From Clarireedia homoeocarpa (Eukaryota; Ascomycota; Leotiomycetes; Helotiales; Rutstroemiaceae), in NCBI GenBank assembly GCA_001465935.1, contig LNKV01000003.1, positions 254,363 through 318,362 of the forward strand: DNA of 64,000 nucleotides, read 5' to 3'. The position numbers were made by a program, and so were the translations under genes. Each line of letters opens with the position of its first letter. Within the stretch, counting starts at the first letter, position 1. Shown here piece after piece: positions 1-11,139 of the stretch. The notes under the pieces were generated by a model. That model did no database searches. It was not told the DNA's origin and saw nothing but the letters and a program-made list of their open reading frames with translations.

Positions 1-582
1 TTTATATACCAGGGGAAGGCGTTGGGGGGCAAGGCAAATGATACCCTTTCTTTGCTTTGAAATTTCTTAACAAACACCTCATAAAACAACCCAGCCCGAG
101 AAACGCAATTAAAAATGCTTAATTACGTGATATAATCACACCTATCACGACAGAGATCTGAACTTCACACGTTAGCCTTAACTATACAACGTGTATTTAT
201 GTAGAAGGATCTTAAAATATAACGAGGTGGTAGTCTATGCCACTGGTGGCGTAGCGCAGATTGTCAGACGAACCCCTGATCTGAGGGGTGCCATTCGGAT
301 GTAACTTTCCCATTCAGGAACGAGAGACGAGGCACATGTAAGAATCGGACCTGGTGTAAAATTTGGCCGACGAAAGCTTGATCCCATAGGTAAGAAAATG
401 CTCAAGGGACACGTATTGTAGCGAAGTAGTTGTCATCAACAATGATGGAGGAGCGAGAGAAACATATTTAAATTACTATGAAGGAATAAATAACACACTA
501 TGCCGTCATAGGCTCCAAAACCAGTCAGAGCCTGCTCGTCTACACTACTGGTTATGCAATGCAAAAAATTGCAACAAGTACG
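1..582. other. Intergenic, left edge of window
   Basis: AT-rich sequence without a convincing coding frame. It lies downstream (3') of the glycosyltransferase gene that ends at 583. A short GC-rich patch around 245-300 looks superficially like a tRNA A box but does not fold into a tRNA (see rejected items). Confidence 0.5.
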
Positions 583-2037
583 CTACATGGAATTGCGACG
601 ACTGCCAATCCTTCGGACTTCAAAGGTCTCTTGTTGAGTTGCGGTTGTTGAAGCCAGCATCTGAAGAGCATGTTGAGAGAAATCAGCCCATGCGGTCATT
701 AAATCATATACAAAACGCTTCTCGGAAATCAGATCATCAATATATCTTTGCAATTCCACCCCGGTATCACCCAATCTCTCTCGTAAGAAACCATCTAGCA
801 CATCAGCTAAACCAAAAGCCGTAGGCTCGAATCTATAACTATCAGGAAAGTAACGAGATGCTTCGACCAGCTCGCAATCAGGCATAAGAGTGGTGACACC
901 ACTCAAAGCTGCCTCAAGAGGGGTGATTCCTAGGGTCTCATAGCGGGAGGTACACACGAATATTCCATGTGTTTGCGCATAGTCGAAGAGGGAGTACATT
1001 TCGTCTTTTGCGATCTTAGATGCAATCTTGACATGCGCGCTGTGCTCTCTTGGGACTTTAGAGAGGAGTCTGGCGCATGCTTTGTCGGAAGTGCCTTCGC
1101 CACCAACGACTAGAAGTCGCACTAATCTGCCTCGACCGAGAAGTGTGACTACTGAGTCCAAAAGAAGCTCGATGTTCTTGAAGTAGTCTAATCGAGCGAC
1201 AGCAGTGAAGATGAGGACTCTCTTGCTAGTGGAGAAAGACACTAAATCTCTGGTATTGGTCGTTTTGTCTTGACTGATGACACGCATAGAATGAATGGGT
1301 GGATTGAGTGCACGCATTCGTGCAGGATCGACACCACATTCCATGAGATATTCACCTTGTCTGTAAGAATGCTGCAAGACATAGGCATGGTTGGAAGCCC
1401 TCAGGTGTCTAAGCCCCTCCTCTTGTGTACGCTCCAAGTGAGCGGCCTTCTCCTCGGAACCATATGCCACAGCCGCAAGATCTCTAGTAAAGTGTCGTGT
1501 GAAATCACCGTAGAATGGTCCGTGATGTGTAACACAATATGGGAGACGCTTCGGATGGTATTTAAGGAGTGTATCAGTCTGATAGTAAAACATCGGCGTG
1601 ATATCTTCTGTGAAGGTTGCCATGAGTAGTGCCGTAGCGGCGCATAAGGCATATCGAATCTGAGTTGTGCTCATCTCAAAATTAAAGGATAATTTGACGC
1701 ATGGAATTGAGTCTCTAGGCACGAGCTGTACCAAAGGTGTCTTCAGATGATCTAGTCGTTCATACAGAATTACACCGCCGAAGAGCCCAGCATGATCGAG
1801 AGCCCGAGCCACTTGTAATGCAAATGCTGTGGCTCCAACTTTCGCGGGGGAGTTGATAGAACTGGGATAGTAACGATCGTTTAGCACGAGTATCGCCGGG
1901 AGCATCTTTACATTGAGGTAGCTGTTCTTGCGGACGGTCTCTGAAGGGAAGTTGGGGGCCAAAAGAGCCATTTTTGAATCGTTTTCTGAAGAAGTACAGA
2001 TTCTGTACCTTGGAGAAGAAAATCTCCGATACAGCAC
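583..2037 (-). CDS. GT4-type glycosyltransferase (group 1), intronless
   Basis: A single uninterrupted reading frame of 484 residues. The C-terminal half has the layout of a GT-B fold, retaining family 4 (GT4) glycosyltransferase. A conserved strand near residue 280 (VLIFTAVARLDYFKN) is followed around residue 365 by the SRYETLGITPLEAALSG block, which contains the E-X7-E motif that contacts the sugar nucleotide in GT4 enzymes. The N-terminal acceptor-side half is much less familiar. No signal peptide or membrane segment is evident, so a cytosolic enzyme is likely. The donor and acceptor cannot be named from sequence. The start is uncertain: Met23 (ATG at 1971) begins a more normal-looking N terminus than the first Met. 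Lack of introns contrasts with most neighbours. The family call is firm and the exact role is unknown. Confidence 0.75.
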   Translation of the reverse strand: MLYRRFSSPRYRICTSSENDSKMALLAPNFPSETVRKNSYLNVKMLPAILVLNDRYYPSSINSPAKVGATAFALQVARALDHAGLFGGVILYERLDHLKTPLVQLVPRDSIPCVKLSFNFEMSTTQIRYALCAATALLMATFTEDITPMFYYQTDTLLKYHPKRLPYCVTHHGPFYGDFTRHFTRDLAAVAYGSEEKAAHLERTQEEGLRHLRASNHAYVLQHSYRQGEYLMECGVDPARMRALNPPIHSMRVISQDKTTNTRDLVSFSTSKRVLIFTAVARLDYFKNIELLLDSVVTLLGRGRLVRLLVVGGEGTSDKACARLLSKVPREHSAHVKIASKIAKDEMYSLFDYAQTHGIFVCTSRYETLGITPLEAALSGVTTLMPDCELVEASRYFPDSYRFEPTAFGLADVLDGFLRERLGDTGVELQRYIDDLISEKRFVYDLMTAWADFSQHALQMLASTTATQQETFEVRRIGSRRNSM

Positions 2038-3671
2038 AGAATGTGACCATTCTTATATAGATAGTGGCAAGTATCATCGTTGCTTCTCAGAGGTTGTGAA
2101 AGGAAACCTCGCTACCCCCTGCTTTACTATTTGCGGGGAGTGTGTAAGAAAATGTGCTCAGGATTCCGGCATCGTAGGAGATGCATGCCAATCTATCTCG
2201 ATCAAGCAGCTCGTGTTGTTCATGTGCTGGACCAGCTTGCCGTCTCTAATATTAGGTTGCCTCCCTCGTGCAGGAGTGAATATCCAGAATGAGTGCGTCG
2301 CCATGGCGAGGCTGCTGCGGAGCCCCATTTTAGTAGTGAGAGATAAGTATGAATTGACAGAACGAGAAAATCCTACTAATTACAGAACATGGCAGGTTCA
2401 TAGAGACATCCCGATTCATGATTGATTGGCCCTTGTACACCTAGTTTATCTTTGGATATAACTGACAACCGGCGTACGGATGCATTCCGCAGATGAAAAC
2501 AATGACAGACGGCACCTAAATGTGTCCTGTTGCATCTTGGCAATGACATACATCGCAGCAAACGCAACTGACCAAGGGGATAGAAGGCTTTGAGTATGAA
2601 TTTCCAGATTGAAAGCTTACCAAGAATCCAGTTGACGGTCATTCCACGCGAGAATGCCGCAATCCCACACTCAGCTAGACTACCATGCTTCATGCAATTA
2701 TTCTGTCAAACTGCATGCAGCTTGGAATGTGAATCCAACGTTCCAACGGTGTACAACACCGTTTCGGCGGCTCACCTCCCATAATGTTACGCATCACCTG
2801 CAACTACCCTACCACTAGTATGGTACCGATTTGCGAACTGAAGTACTGGAGACTGTTTGTGTTCTTACCTCGGTCGAAATGCTCTCACAAATCTGACACC
2901 TTAGAGTTGGCCGAGAGGAAGGTATCGCATGTTGTATCATGTCTCAACATGGTGATGATTTTTTTGGTGGAGTTCATATCACTCTTTAGATAATCTTACA
3001 TGGCGTAAGTAGATTTGAGGAACGAAAATAGATAGACTAAGTAATGAAGCGAAATATGATCTATTTGGGTTGCTAGGGCAGAATTGAGAACAGAGAGTTA
3101 AGTTAACGTTAGGACTGTCCTTCGAATGCTGCTCCTTTCATTGATTCTTACAGATCCAGATTCACAAGTTTGGGGATTTCTAGATACTTTGATGGCAGAA
3201 GAACCGTCTTGAAATTGTCAGAAGCCTTTACATCTACAAACATAAGCGTAACTAGCTGATTGTGGGGCATCAATCAAGTCCTGCGTTGCTTAACGTCCCT
3301 AGTGGAATTGTATTTGTGACGATGTTTTATTGTTACTCCCGCTTTTACAGGGTAACACACAAGATCTTGCAGAGATTCATGCGACATGACAAAATATACA
3401 ATTTTTGATATTAGCATCTTACCCTGTACTCGCCTGATTGCTGTATGCAAGCTGAAGATGATTTGAACACTCCTGCTCCTTTCCCGCCGGCTCGCTTTCC
3501 GTTGATCCCTGCTGGGCGTGCAGAGCAGGTGCGATGAAGATGAGAAGCACAGGAAACGGACTATGATATAGCAGGATCATGAGAACATTTCGACTCTTTC
3601 CTTCTTTATTTTATACTTTCCTCTTAGTACAGATTGTCCCCCGTGTATACCTTGAAGCATCGATCTCAAAA
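2038..3671. other. Intergenic between divergent glycosyltransferase and MFS genes
   Basis: About 1.6 kb without a supported gene. Frames here are short and show no recognisable family. It must hold both divergent promoters (glycosyltransferase leftward, UNC93-like gene rightward). I see no clear repeat. Confidence 0.5.
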
Positions 3672-5324
3672 ATGGGTGTTACATTATCAACCATGACAAG
3701 TAGACACACAGGTCACCCTAGTATTACTTCAACTTACATGGGTAATACCTCAGGACCGAATGATCATCATCTTCCAAATCGTTATCTATTCGGCTGCTTA
3801 CGACTTGGTCCAATCGCTTCACCATCTGTTCAGCTATTCGGAGTCGCCATTGTCTGTCTACTATGTCCGGGCATGTTCAATGCCCTCAACGGGTTGGGAG
3901 GGGCTGGATTAGTAGCATCTGGGCCGGCGAACGATGCCAACATTGCTCTGTATGCGTGTTTTGCATTTGTCGGCTTCTTTGGTGGTTTCATTGTCAATGC
4001 ATTTGGATTGAAACCGTCACTCTTCGTCGGTGGCATCTCATATGCTGTTTATGCTAGTAGCTTCCTTAGCTACAAGTACATTCAGAATCGAGGCTTTCTC
4101 ATATTTGGAGGAGCTTTCTTGGGACTGTGTGCTGGACCTTTCTGGGCGGCGCAGGGAGCGATGTTATTGTCTTATCCTGCAGAAGAGCAGAAAGGACGTT
4201 CTGCTTCTTGGTTTTGGGCAATCTTTAATTGCGGTGCAGCTATCGGTAGTCTCGTAAGTGCTGATATTCCTATTCTCACTTGTTACTGGGCTAAAGGCGT
4301 CTGAAGGTTACTCTGTGCCAAGAACTACGAGTGAGTGGTGACGATACTGCTTCTGATAGCACATACATCACCATCATTGCCTTGATGTTTCTTGGTGCCG
4401 CATTGTCACTATCCTTGAGTCACCCCGGACAGGTTAGAAGAAGTGACGGTACGCGCATTCAACTAGAGGTTACTGTCAGTAGGAGTTGGCGTGATGAGCT
4501 CAATATATCTTGCAAGACACTTCGCAAAGACTACTTCATTGTTCTACTATTCCCCATGTTCCTTACGTCGAACTGGTGCTACCCCTACCAATTCAATACA
4601 TTCAATTTGACAACATTCAATATTCGAACCAGGGCCCTCAATAATTTCCTGTACTGGGTGGCAGAAATTCTGGGTGCTTTGGTCGTGGGGCATACATTGG
4701 ATGATGAACGCCTTCGTCGGTCCTACCGCGCAAAGGGACTCGTTGCAGGGTTGACGTTATTGACTTTCAGTATTTGGACGGGAGGCTACATATGGCAGAG
4801 AAAGCATCAAAGAGATGGAGATTTGCAAGAGGCCCAAAAGTTGGACTTTCACAATGCAGGCTACCTTGAGCCGATGGTACTTTACATGGCATATGGAATA
4901 TTCAACTCGGTCTGGCAAAACTGTATTTACTGGTAAGAATTCTCACTTAGGTTACGAGATTGAACCGAGCTGATACGACGACCTAAGGATCTTGGGAAAA
5001 TTCACAAGCGATACGAGAACTGGAGCCATCTACATTGGCTTTTACAAGGGTGTTCAATCTGCCGGAGGTGCCATAAGCTATCGCATCAACAATTCGAATG
5101 TTTCTGCGATGAATGAGCTTCTAATTTGTTGGATTCTACTCGCAGTCTCATTGGCCATGGCAGCCCCAGTGGTCATACGAAAAATACGAGACGCTGCAGA
5201 TCAGCATGACGCGATGGTGGAAAGCGGTCTCCGGGAGAAAAATGAAGACACTGTAGACGCAGGGAGCGTCCGCCAAGAAGTAGCTGTGAGCGGAGAGGTA
5301 ATAAAGAAAGAGTTGGAAATATGA
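3672..5324 (+). CDS. UNC93-like MFS membrane protein (DUF895 type)
   Basis: Three exons, join(3672..4253, 4307..4932, 4988..5324), give about 514 residues. The introns (53 and 55 nt) carry GTAAGT and GTAAGA donors, and the frame stays open across both. The protein is polytopic. Family-typical stretches include CPGMFNALNGLGGAG in the first membrane segment, the GPFWAAQGAM loop near the middle of the N half, ASWFWAIFNCGAAIGSL, and GFYKGVQSAG in the last third. These match the fungal UNC93-like branch of the major facilitator superfamily, whose substrates are mostly unknown. The first exon also reads open upstream to an ATG at 3579, but that adds 31 residues unlike the family, so I prefer 3672. 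The C-terminal tail of about 50 residues is charged and probably cytosolic. It is most likely a plasma- or vacuolar-membrane transporter-like protein, with no link seen to neighbouring genes. Confidence 0.85.
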
Positions 5325-6980
5325 AAATGTTCAGCAATACTTGTGTATAATTGCGATACTTGGGAACGGATTTGAACTTCCGAGACAATTGTCTTAAAAT
5401 TGCTATGTCAAAATGCACTTGTCAAAACCCCATCTGTCAGAAATGTAGTCGACGTAACGTGACACGATCTCCAACTTCAGAGGTGCGCCTGTCGCTCTCA
5501 AGCGATCTTCGTGCTACACGGTAACAGCTATGTTATACAGACTCTCATACGTCCAATTTCTCAAATCATGACACCCCTGAAACACCAGAGCCGACTCCCG
5601 GCAGCGTGATAGATATTCATAGGTTCGGAAAACGTGACTTTGCAGATGTGCGACGGCCCGTACTTAGGTAGGTCAATGAGCATGCAGACTGCCGCAGTGG
5701 GTTTGATATATTTAGCGTGCCATCTTCTGCAGATCATGAGGCTGCAACACTCGGCGGGAGAGGCCCTAGAACCTTAATTCTACGCAACAGAGCTGGCCGG
5801 CCGAGTGCATTGACTTGTGAAACAAAGAGTCGTATTTGGATAGAAAAGTTGTCGTTTGCCAGCCAAGCGGATAGCCTCCCCGCATACATTCATGCTGTGT
5901 GCATAAAGTTCTCTACCCCACGGTATGTATGCAGTGGGAGGTTGACAGAAGCTGATGTTTGCCTCTCTGATGTACTGAATACTCGACTAGGAGATTGCCA
6001 CAGCAGCGGACATTATTTCTGATCCCCAAAGTACTGAATCCTCGATCGAGAGCTACGTGCTTCCTAACGCACGTCTGATATTCGGGAAATTTCCATCATA
6101 CTGAAGCTATTGATTCCAAGTAACGCGAAGATGGGAATTTGCATGCTTGAACAAGAAAAATTTTATGCTTGTGGCGCAATGGACGGACACGCTTAGGAAG
6201 AATCAGGGATACACAGGAGACTGGGAAAGGCAGGCTTGGGTCTTGTCCGGAAATCATGCCAAGAGCAGATTCTATCCCAGTAACAGCGACATATAGCTCA
6301 CGGCGCAGAGAATAGTCTAGCCAAGTAATTCGCACCCAGTTCGGGTGTTCCTCTCCGCCGGAATTCCATACTGGCAAGACCGATGAATCCAGAAGGCAGC
6401 AGACTTCCGCCAAAGGGAAGCAAGTTCCTTGAAAGCCTCGCTACAGGCTGGCAGGTTTTTGGCTGAGCCAAATAGTATACCAACCCCAAGCAAGGGATGC
6501 ACTGAACTACGGGACAGCTGAAATATCGACAATCAACATCTAATTCAATTGCAAGATCTTACCTCAAGAAGTACATATTAAGAATATTGAACTTCATATT
6601 GTAGCTTGGTAAGTAAGTACCTGCTATTGTTGGAGTAAGAATAGGTATCATCTAGGTTCAATTTGAAGTTTTGTCCATGAATAAGTGCACTTAGAACTAT
6701 GGTGAATGGAACTGAAGGCGTAGTGGTGATGAGGCACAATACTGCTTTAGTAAAGAGGTAGGAGAAGGTAGGAGAAGGTCGGAATGTACGACAAGAAGGC
6801 AAACTTCTTATGCTTCTATTGTCTTTTCAACGTGTAGTGGATTAGTTCTAACCTGCACGTGATAGCGCGCCACTTCCTAATCGTCAATAATGATAAGGAA
6901 CGCGATTAGACGAGAAACAAAATCGTTAAAGAATACCATCGGGACGAATAAGTGTGCGGTGGTCTCTACCGCAGCAGTAA
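5325..6980. other. Intergenic upstream of mph1
   Basis: About 1.65 kb without a supported gene. Small frames on both strands show no recognisable family or consistent exon structure. The 3' end contains the mph1 promoter and short leader. A short direct repeat (gtaggagaag, twice) occurs near 6762-6780. Confidence 0.5.
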
Positions 6981-9900
6981 GTGATGTCGGATGAAGATGA
7001 ATATGGAGATATAGAGGAAGATCTATGGGACCAAGCTTTCACTCAGGCATCGCAAACACTTCCCTCAAATTCGCCGCATCGACGGAAACGAAGCCGACTA
7101 AGTTCGGAAGATGAGTATGACGATGACGAAGTCGAGGATCGAACGCGACGACGATCCAGAGATTCGGTTGGGATTGGCGACGATGGGGAGGCCGACGGGA
7201 AGAAGCAAAAGAAGATAAAAGTTCATTATGGTGCGGAAGAAGTACCAGCAGCGGTCATCTTGGGTGCTACGCAGGCGGATGGAATGCCAGATTCTAGCCC
7301 GTATAGGATCAGAGGACCGATATACAGAAGGCCTAGACCAATATCCGAGCCAGCCGCGACAGCAGCACCTCAGCAAGGACCAGCACCAGTTTGGCAGCCG
7401 AAGGAAGTGTCGCGACCGACAATACTTTCCAAGCCTACCAATGCACAGAAGAAAGCAGGCACTCCGGCCCGAGTGAATGATTATGCAAGGGAACTCGAAG
7501 ATCTGCCTTCCGATGCCTTTTCATCGCCGGAGCAGGAACAACCAGATACATCCATTACCATAACCTCATCTCCGCCTACATATACACAGCCGTTCCGCAG
7601 TCAGCGATTAGTAGCGCCTCAAAATGGCCTAAAACAGACAACCCTCTTCGGCGGACATGCTCCAAATAACCCACCATCTGCAACCCAAGCAAAGAAGGTT
7701 CATAATTACCTGGTAGACAAGACGCCAGAGCCACCAACTCACCACGTACTGGACACAGAGGCCCTTAACACTTGGGTTTATCCAACGAATTTGGGTTCAA
7801 TAAGAGAATATCAATACAGTATCGTTCACAGCGGCCTCTTCAATAATCTTTTGGTAGCTCTTCCTACGGGTCTTGGGAAAACGTTCATTGCTGCAACTAT
7901 TATGCTCAATTTCTTCCGGTGGACCAAAGACGCTCAGATTGTCTTTGTGGCCCCCACAAAACCTTTGGTCTCTCAGCAAGTCAAAGCCTGCTTTGAAATT
8001 GCAGGTATACCAAGATCAGCTACAACCATGCTTACGGGTGAGCAGCCACCAGCCTTGAGAGCAGAGGAATGGGCAGAGAAGAGGGTTTTTTTCATGACCC
8101 CACAGACTATAGACAACGATCTGAGATCTGGCATTGCTGATCCTAAAAAGATTGTGCTCCTCATCGTCGATGAAGCACATCGAGCCACGGGAAATTACGC
8201 ATATGCCAAAGTAGTACAGTTCATTCGGCGATTCAACAAGAGCTTCCGCGTGCTTGCTCTGACAGCCACTCCTGGAGCCACCGTTGAAGCGGTCCAGGAA
8301 GTCATCGATAACCTGGAGATTGCTAAAGTCGAAATCCGAACAGAGGAGTCTATGGATATTAGACAATATGTGCATCGACGAGACATTGATGAAATAATTC
8401 TAGATCCTTCAGATGAGATAATCATGATTAAAGAACTCTTCTCGAAGGCGCTACAACCATTAGTCAACAAATTATGCGCGAATAATTGCTACTATAGCAA
8501 AGATCCTATGGGTCTGACGCAGTTTGGAATGGTGCAAGCTAGAAAATCTTGGATGGGATCAGCAGCCGGCCGAAACGCAAACATGGGACTCAAGGGCATG
8601 GTGAATGCATTGTTTACCGTATTAACAAGCGTAGCTCATTCCATAAAGCTGCTCAACTTCCATGGGATTAGCGCTTTTTACTCAAATATCAAGGAATTTA
8701 GAGCTGAGGTCGAAGACGGCAAAGGTGGGAAGTACAAGAAAGAGATTGTCAATCACCCAGATTTCCAGAAGATGATGGAAAGAGTATCAGGATGGATCAA
8801 AAAAGAAAATTTTGTCGGCCACCCAAAGCTGACTTGTCTTTGTGATGAGATATTAAATCATTTTCTCGATGCTGGTGCTGGTTTACACGGCGTTGATGCC
8901 CCGCCATCCAGTACCAGGGTGATAGTTTTTTCAGAGTACCGAGATAGTGCAGAGGATATTGCAAGAACACTCAACAAACATGGACCAATGATCAGAGCCT
9001 CTGTCTTCGTTGGTCAGAGTGATTCGAAACGATCGGAAGGTATGAACCAGGAGAAGCAGTTGGAAACCATCCGAAAGTTCAAGGCCGGCGCCATCAACGT
9101 GATCGTTGCTACAAGTATTGGAGAGGAAGGATTAGATATTGGTCAGGTCGATCTAATTGTTTGCTACGACTCCTCTTCATCGCCGATTCGAATGCTACAA
9201 AGAATGGGACGCACAGGAAGAAAAAGAGCTGGTCGTATCGTTCTCCTCTTGATGCGAGGCAAAGAGGAGGATGCGTACCGGAAATCAAAGGATAATTATC
9301 AGCAAATGCAAAATATGATTAGCTCTGGAGCACGATTTTCTTTCAGACACGACCTCTCGGCTCGAATTATACCCCGAGATGTCAAGCCCATCGTTGACAA
9401 GCGCATCATTGAGATTCCGCCAGAGAATACTCAAGATACTTCATTACCAGAACCTAAACGACGTGCCAAACCAGCGAAGAAACCACCCAAAAAGTTCCAC
9501 ATGCCTGACAGTGTAGAGACCGGGTTTCTCAAGGCCTCGAAACTTGACGACGAAGGCAATCCTTTGACAAAGTTCGGTATCACTCGTAAACCGAAACCCA
9601 AAGTCAATGAGATAGATGAATTGGCTCCAATTCCTCTACTCGAATCTGTCTTACTGACACCCAAAGAGACTGCGGAGCTTGATCGACGCTTCTTGAAAGT
9701 TCCTGATAATGCATCGCAGGAGGTGGACATGCCCAGTATGATTGCTCAACCCATTACACAAAGATCCTTGACCCAAACAGTCAAAGTAAAACATGGCAAG
9801 TACACCAAGAGGTGTGTTGAGTTATTCAAGACACTGTCGGAAATGCAACAGCCGGAAGATCGCGACAGTAAACCTTATGGAAATGAGCCGCCTTTAGATC

Positions 9901-10697
9901 TCGGCAGCATACCAACTCTACTTCTAGAAGCAGGTCTTCAAGACACCACCACCAAAAAGCTAAAATCCCCCGCACTGCCAAAACCCTCCAAACGGGCCAG
10001 CGCCCCCAAAGAGCCTAAACCCCGCGTACCCCGCAAATCCACCACCGCTCCCGCCAAGAAAAAAGCCATCCCATCAAAACCACAATCCACGTTCCATCCT
10101 CTCCGCTCCGCCATCGAGCGTCAACTCCTCCTCGAAGACGAACAAGACTCCGGTGACAGCGACAACTCCATGGAATCGCAAACGCGCGAGTCGCAACTCA
10201 CGCAGCCGGCGGCCGATTCGGAAGAGGAAGGGCCGGGCGAAAACGTCGATCGGACGAGCGATATGGAGGATCTGGATGCGAGCGAGGAGTCAGATATTGG
10301 GAGTTTGGCGGATTTTATCGCGACGCAGACGCAGACACAAGGGGAAGGGGGGGCGATGTCGTCGTGGACGAAGAGTTCGTCGCTGTCAGAGGGCGTGGAG
10401 GCGGTTGCTAAAGGAGGGAGGAGGGCTGGGGATGAGGAAGAAGATGAAGATGCGGATGAAGATGAGGATGAGGATGAGGATGAGGAGGATGATTTACCTG
10501 CTATAGAGGATATAGGCCGATTGTCATCAACCTCTAAGAAGAGAAAATCGAACCCAGTGGTAACGCAAACGGCACTGTCGATGTCTAGTTCCTCGATAAC
10601 GACACCGACTACATCTAATATGTTTATGAAGAAGAGGATATTAAGGAGAATTGACAAGGCAAGGAGGGTCCTGGAGGATAGTGACAGTGATAAGTGA
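6981..10697 (+). CDS. mph1: ATP-dependent 3'-5' DNA helicase Mph1 (FANCM family)
   Basis: A single 1,238-residue frame. It has an acidic, disordered N terminus followed by an SF2 helicase core: Walker A PTGLGKT near residue 295, the DEAH box (IVDEAHRATG) near 397, motif III LTATPG shortly after, and motif VI QRMGRTGRKRAG near 740. The insert between the two RecA lobes and the order of motifs match Mph1/FANCM, which unwinds D-loops and remodels stalled forks to limit crossovers in homologous recombination. The C-terminal third is low-complexity and charged, with a run of alternating Asp/Glu around residues 1150-1170, typical of fungal Mph1. Two ATGs are adjacent at the start. The intronless structure is complete from start to stop. 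It flanks the accessory island to the right and is a syntenic anchor rather than part of it. Confidence 0.95.
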   Translation: MMSDEDEYGDIEEDLWDQAFTQASQTLPSNSPHRRKRSRLSSEDEYDDDEVEDRTRRRSRDSVGIGDDGEADGKKQKKIKVHYGAEEVPAAVILGATQADGMPDSSPYRIRGPIYRRPRPISEPAATAAPQQGPAPVWQPKEVSRPTILSKPTNAQKKAGTPARVNDYARELEDLPSDAFSSPEQEQPDTSITITSSPPTYTQPFRSQRLVAPQNGLKQTTLFGGHAPNNPPSATQAKKVHNYLVDKTPEPPTHHVLDTEALNTWVYPTNLGSIREYQYSIVHSGLFNNLLVALPTGLGKTFIAATIMLNFFRWTKDAQIVFVAPTKPLVSQQVKACFEIAGIPRSATTMLTGEQPPALRAEEWAEKRVFFMTPQTIDNDLRSGIADPKKIVLLIVDEAHRATGNYAYAKVVQFIRRFNKSFRVLALTATPGATVEAVQEVIDNLEIAKVEIRTEESMDIRQYVHRRDIDEIILDPSDEIIMIKELFSKALQPLVNKLCANNCYYSKDPMGLTQFGMVQARKSWMGSAAGRNANMGLKGMVNALFTVLTSVAHSIKLLNFHGISAFYSNIKEFRAEVEDGKGGKYKKEIVNHPDFQKMMERVSGWIKKENFVGHPKLTCLCDEILNHFLDAGAGLHGVDAPPSSTRVIVFSEYRDSAEDIARTLNKHGPMIRASVFVGQSDSKRSEGMNQEKQLETIRKFKAGAINVIVATSIGEEGLDIGQVDLIVCYDSSSSPIRMLQRMGRTGRKRAGRIVLLLMRGKEEDAYRKSKDNYQQMQNMISSGARFSFRHDLSARIIPRDVKPIVDKRIIEIPPENTQDTSLPEPKRRAKPAKKPPKKFHMPDSVETGFLKASKLDDEGNPLTKFGITRKPKPKVNEIDELAPIPLLESVLLTPKETAELDRRFLKVPDNASQEVDMPSMIAQPITQRSLTQTVKVKHGKYTKRCVELFKTLSEMQQPEDRDSKPYGNEPPLDLGSIPTLLLEAGLQDTTTKKLKSPALPKPSKRASAPKEPKPRVPRKSTTAPAKKKAIPSKPQSTFHPLRSAIERQLLLEDEQDSGDSDNSMESQTRESQLTQPAADSEEEGPGENVDRTSDMEDLDASEESDIGSLADFIATQTQTQGEGGAMSSWTKSSSLSEGVEAVAKGGRRAGDEEEDEDADEDEDEDEDEEDDLPAIEDIGRLSSTSKKRKSNPVVTQTALSMSSSSITTPTTSNMFMKKRILRRIDKARRVLEDSDSDK

Positions 10698-11139
10698 ACA
10701 CGTCAAATCTTTTTTTCTCGATGGGAACGAAGACTTGTGTGAGTACTTACTTACGTGCCTGATTGCCAGTCTGGGCTGTGATAGTGTTTCTTGGAGTTTG
10801 ATGGGAGCGAGCGGGTGTTGGATTGGTGAGCATTTACTCGAATATGGACGAGCGGCTCCGTGGAGTTTGTAAAGAGATACTTGATTTATTTATGATCAAC
10901 TGCTGAAAAATGTATACATTTCTTGGGATCACTCAACCAAAGCACTTTCCTGCTTGTGTCAAGCTGCTAGTTGCACATTTCACTTCTAAGCCTTCTCGAG
11001 GATTCTTTACAAACCAGGATACAGTTATCCATAAGCAAGTCCTTTCATCCAACAAGAAATCTGGAATTCAGCATCTTAGCACTGTTCGCACCCCCTAGGC
11101 TGATCTACCTTGGTGTGATTACTTGGCTTAAGGCGAAGT
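10698..11139. other. Intergenic, convergent 3' ends of mph1 and precursor gene
   Basis: A 442-bp gap holding the 3' untranslated regions of two convergent genes. No supported coding sequence. Confidence 0.5.

Noticed and set aside
244..330. tRNA-like A box (tagcgcag-type) and a short CCCCT/AGGGG stem
   Set aside because: No seven-base anticodon loop in a proper stem, no B box (GGTTCGA-type) and no acceptor stem pairing.
583..6980. Glycosyltransferase and UNC93-like genes as members of the RiPP cluster
   Set aside because: Separated from it by the housekeeping gene mph1 and more than 4 kb of other sequence.
7600..7680. Possible PCNA-binding (PIP) motif in Mph1 around QTTLFGG
   Set aside because: Lacks the paired aromatic residues required at the end of a PIP box.
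10121..10657. Serine-rich frame antisense to the mph1 3' end
   Set aside because: Mirror of the acidic Asp/Glu low-complexity coding region on the other strand.
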